Below are positions 21,984 to 23,137 of a stretch of 23,137 nucleotides of DNA, one piece after another. Below the pieces are notes generated by a model that worked only from the letters and a program-made list of their open reading frames with translations, ran no database searches and was not told where the DNA came from. The stretch's first letter is position 1. Each line of letters begins with the position of its first letter. This DNA is from CALACW01 sp002431305 (GTDB lineage: Bacteria; Bacillota; Clostridia; Oscillospirales; Acutalibacteraceae), in contig CALACW010000033.1 in the NCBI GenBank assembly GCA_937890355.1, forward strand, positions 1-23,137, given 5' to 3'. The position numbers and the translations under genes were made by a program.

Positions 21984-22421
21984 TTAACAAGACGCGTTCT
22001 TATAAGAAATCAAAATATGGCACGGCGCGAAAATTACCGACGTAATTATCAATAACACCGATCTGCTTATAATTCCGCTGAATAAAAACAAAACGGACGG
22101 AATAATCGATAGTGCCAACGCTTTGAACACGTTATTTTTCTTAAAGCAGATAATCCAGATTAAGCAATACAGTGCGGTCAATATAATATCTGTGATGATA
22201 TAAATCTTAAATGCCGAATCCGACAAAAAACCGAAACACGTGCCGGGAATGTTGATTATCATAAATCCGAAGCATCCGAACCTGCCTATCTGTTCGAGAA
22301 TTTCGACAGTTTTATTCTTATATTTGTTTTCAAAACCGTCTTTGCATTTTATTGCGAATACAATATTCGGTATCATTATAACCGAAATAACTATAAGTCC
22401 GAAAACATTAAACCATTTCAT
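21984..22421 (-). CDS. Multi-pass membrane protein of unknown function
   Basis: A 145-residue, strongly hydrophobic protein with four to five predicted membrane segments: about 4-23 (FNVFGLIVISVIMIPNIVFA), 49-64, 70-92 (IYIITDIILTALYCLIWII), 98-118 and 120-138. Short charged loops separate them (KCKDGFENKYKNK, FKKNN). I recognise the general look of a hypothetical family common in Clostridia but no named domain or function. A modest AAAGGG lies about 10 nt before the ATG. It starts 6 nt behind the stop of the YoaP remnant, so it was probably once cotranscribed with the genes upstream. Confidence 0.75.
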   Translation of the reverse strand: MKWFNVFGLIVISVIMIPNIVFAIKCKDGFENKYKNKTVEILEQIGRFGCFGFMIINIPGTCFGFLSDSAFKIYIITDIILTALYCLIWIICFKKNNVFKALALSIIPSVLFLFSGIISRSVLLIITSVIFAPCHILISYKNASC

Positions 22422-22427
22422 ACCAAG

Positions 22428-22796
22428 TCAACCCTTTCCCGCAAACTTTAAAAACTTTTTATCCGACTGTATCGCCTGCGTAACAAATCTCCCGTCCTTA
22501 AACAGCGCGTAAGTCGTAACGGGCGCGAAAACATTCTGCGCGCTCTCTTTATTATCGATATGAATTATTTTAAAAGGAATTCCATTCTCTTTTGCGGTTT
22601 CTGCAATACGCGGAACCCAGTAGTATATAAACGGACATTGATCCGTATAGTACAGAACGAAGCCGTTCTCTTTTATATTCGGATGTTTTGCACAGTCCCT
22701 GAATTCGGGCTTTTTTGCATTTTCATCAAACGGCAGATACATCAGATTTATTCCGCAGTCGGAAACGTCGGAAACTTTAAACCCCTTATACGCCAA
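22428..22796 (-). pseudogene. 5'-truncated GNAT acetyltransferase with YoaP domain
   Basis: The readable frame gives about 122 residues. It opens LAYKGFKVSDVSDCG, which looks like the last strand of a GNAT acetyltransferase domain. The YoaP-like C-terminal domain follows: GFVLYYTDQCPFIYYWVPRI, then a NGIPFKIIHIDNKESAQN segment and TTYALFKDGRFVTQAI. The whole acetyl-CoA-binding part of the GNAT domain is missing. The only possible start is a TTG at 22796 with no ribosome binding site, inside the end of the Fic remnant. This is a gene tail left by a deletion, not an intact gene, unless the YoaP part is still translated by read-through or reinitiation. Family assignment is from pattern memory and should be verified by search. 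Confidence 0.65.
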
Positions 22797-23137
22797 ATAT
22801 CTGACGCAAACTTTGCAAGGTGCTTTACCGCTGCTTCAACCGACAGTCCCTCATAAGAAAACTGTTCTTCGGCGGCAAAATCATAGTCCAAAGTTTCTTT
22901 AATGCTGTTCCAATCCGCACAAATTGCAGTATCGCCGTTCAACACCCGCTCTTTCTTGGTAATGTTATATTGCCTGATTTGACCTGCGTGGTCGAATACG
23001 CCCTCAAACAATCTGCGGTGAATCAAAAGCCACTCGAAAGGAAAACTGAAACGCTTTTTCGCCTAATAACTTTGCAATTCTTGCCGAAACAATATCTGCC
23101 TTTTTGATCTCGTTTTCGTCTTGATTCGAACAGAAAG
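22748..23137 (-). pseudogene. Fic-family (AMP-transferase-like) gene remnant: frameshifted and truncated
   Basis: The minus strand from the window edge reads NQDENEIKKADIVSARIAKL and continues LGEKAFQFS. A one-base shift near 23045-23060 then gives FEWLLIHRRLFEGVFDHAG, followed by QIRQYNITKKERVLNGDT and ending VKHLAKFASDIWRI. This is the conserved N-terminal and core part of Fic-domain proteins. The next residues should be the catalytic HPFxxGNxR loop, but the frame instead runs into the YoaP remnant (RGLKFPTFPTAE, stop at 22748). Thus the gene has two lesions and lacks the catalytic histidine. Fic proteins usually transfer AMP to target proteins or act in toxin-antitoxin pairs; this copy should be inactive. 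The 5' end lies outside the window. Confidence 0.75.

Overview
The window is a chromosomal stretch from a low-to-mid GC Gram-positive anaerobe, most likely a member of the class Clostridia (Oscillospiraceae/Ruminococcaceae-like). This placement is inference. It rests on strong AGGAGG ribosome binding sites, many consensus sigma-A promoters (several with an extended TGN -10), a SigK-type sporulation sigma factor, a TmcAL-type tRNA ligase, a class II galT, a YnzC-like protein and short hairpin-plus-T terminators. Most of it is housekeeping, with accessory material at both ends and one unusual small-peptide locus in the middle.

Layout. 1-219: N-terminal part of a tyrosine recombinase (minus strand, cut by the window edge) with its own promoter. 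Beside it, at 276-409, lies a 134-bp near-perfect palindrome. 422-1651: rpsF-ssb-rpsR operon (minus) with a consensus promoter, a structured leader and a terminator. 1685-2676: membrane-anchored M15B D,D-carboxypeptidase (minus). 2739-3813: lipoprotein of unknown function. 3890-5850: typA. 5861-7212: ackA (minus), divergent from tmcAL (7237-8439); the two predicted promoters share the same -10 bases. 8424-9137: sigK (minus), overlapping the 3' end of tmcAL. 9196-10905: a lipid-kinase-family protein and a GtrA-family membrane protein. 10917-13024: an operon of a calcineurin-like phosphoesterase and a GH43 glycosidase (minus).

13091-13758 holds three tiny genes for 32-, 35- and 51-residue peptides. 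They share one amphipathic-helix motif and have strong ribosome binding sites, promoters and terminators. Two lie on the plus strand and one converges on the minus strand. They match no family I recognise and are the best candidate for something undescribed. 13785-15343: galT (minus). 15361-15707: a small YnzC/DUF896-like protein. 15706-18987: nadB-nadC-mscS operon (minus), each junction a 4-bp stop/start overlap. 19010-21330: hflX followed by a ChbG/YdjC-type deacetylase.

21362-23137 (minus) is a decaying accessory cluster: a frameshifted small membrane protein, a glycine-zipper membrane protein, a multi-pass membrane protein, a 5'-truncated YoaP-type acetyltransferase tail, and a frameshifted Fic-family gene that stops just before its catalytic motif. 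The Fic and YoaP remnants meet at a short stretch that reads sensibly in both families, which suggests a microhomology deletion.

No tRNA, rRNA, CRISPR array or replication origin was seen. No gene-free stretch exceeds 300 bases; the longest is 220-476, which holds the recombinase promoter, the palindrome and the rpsR terminator.
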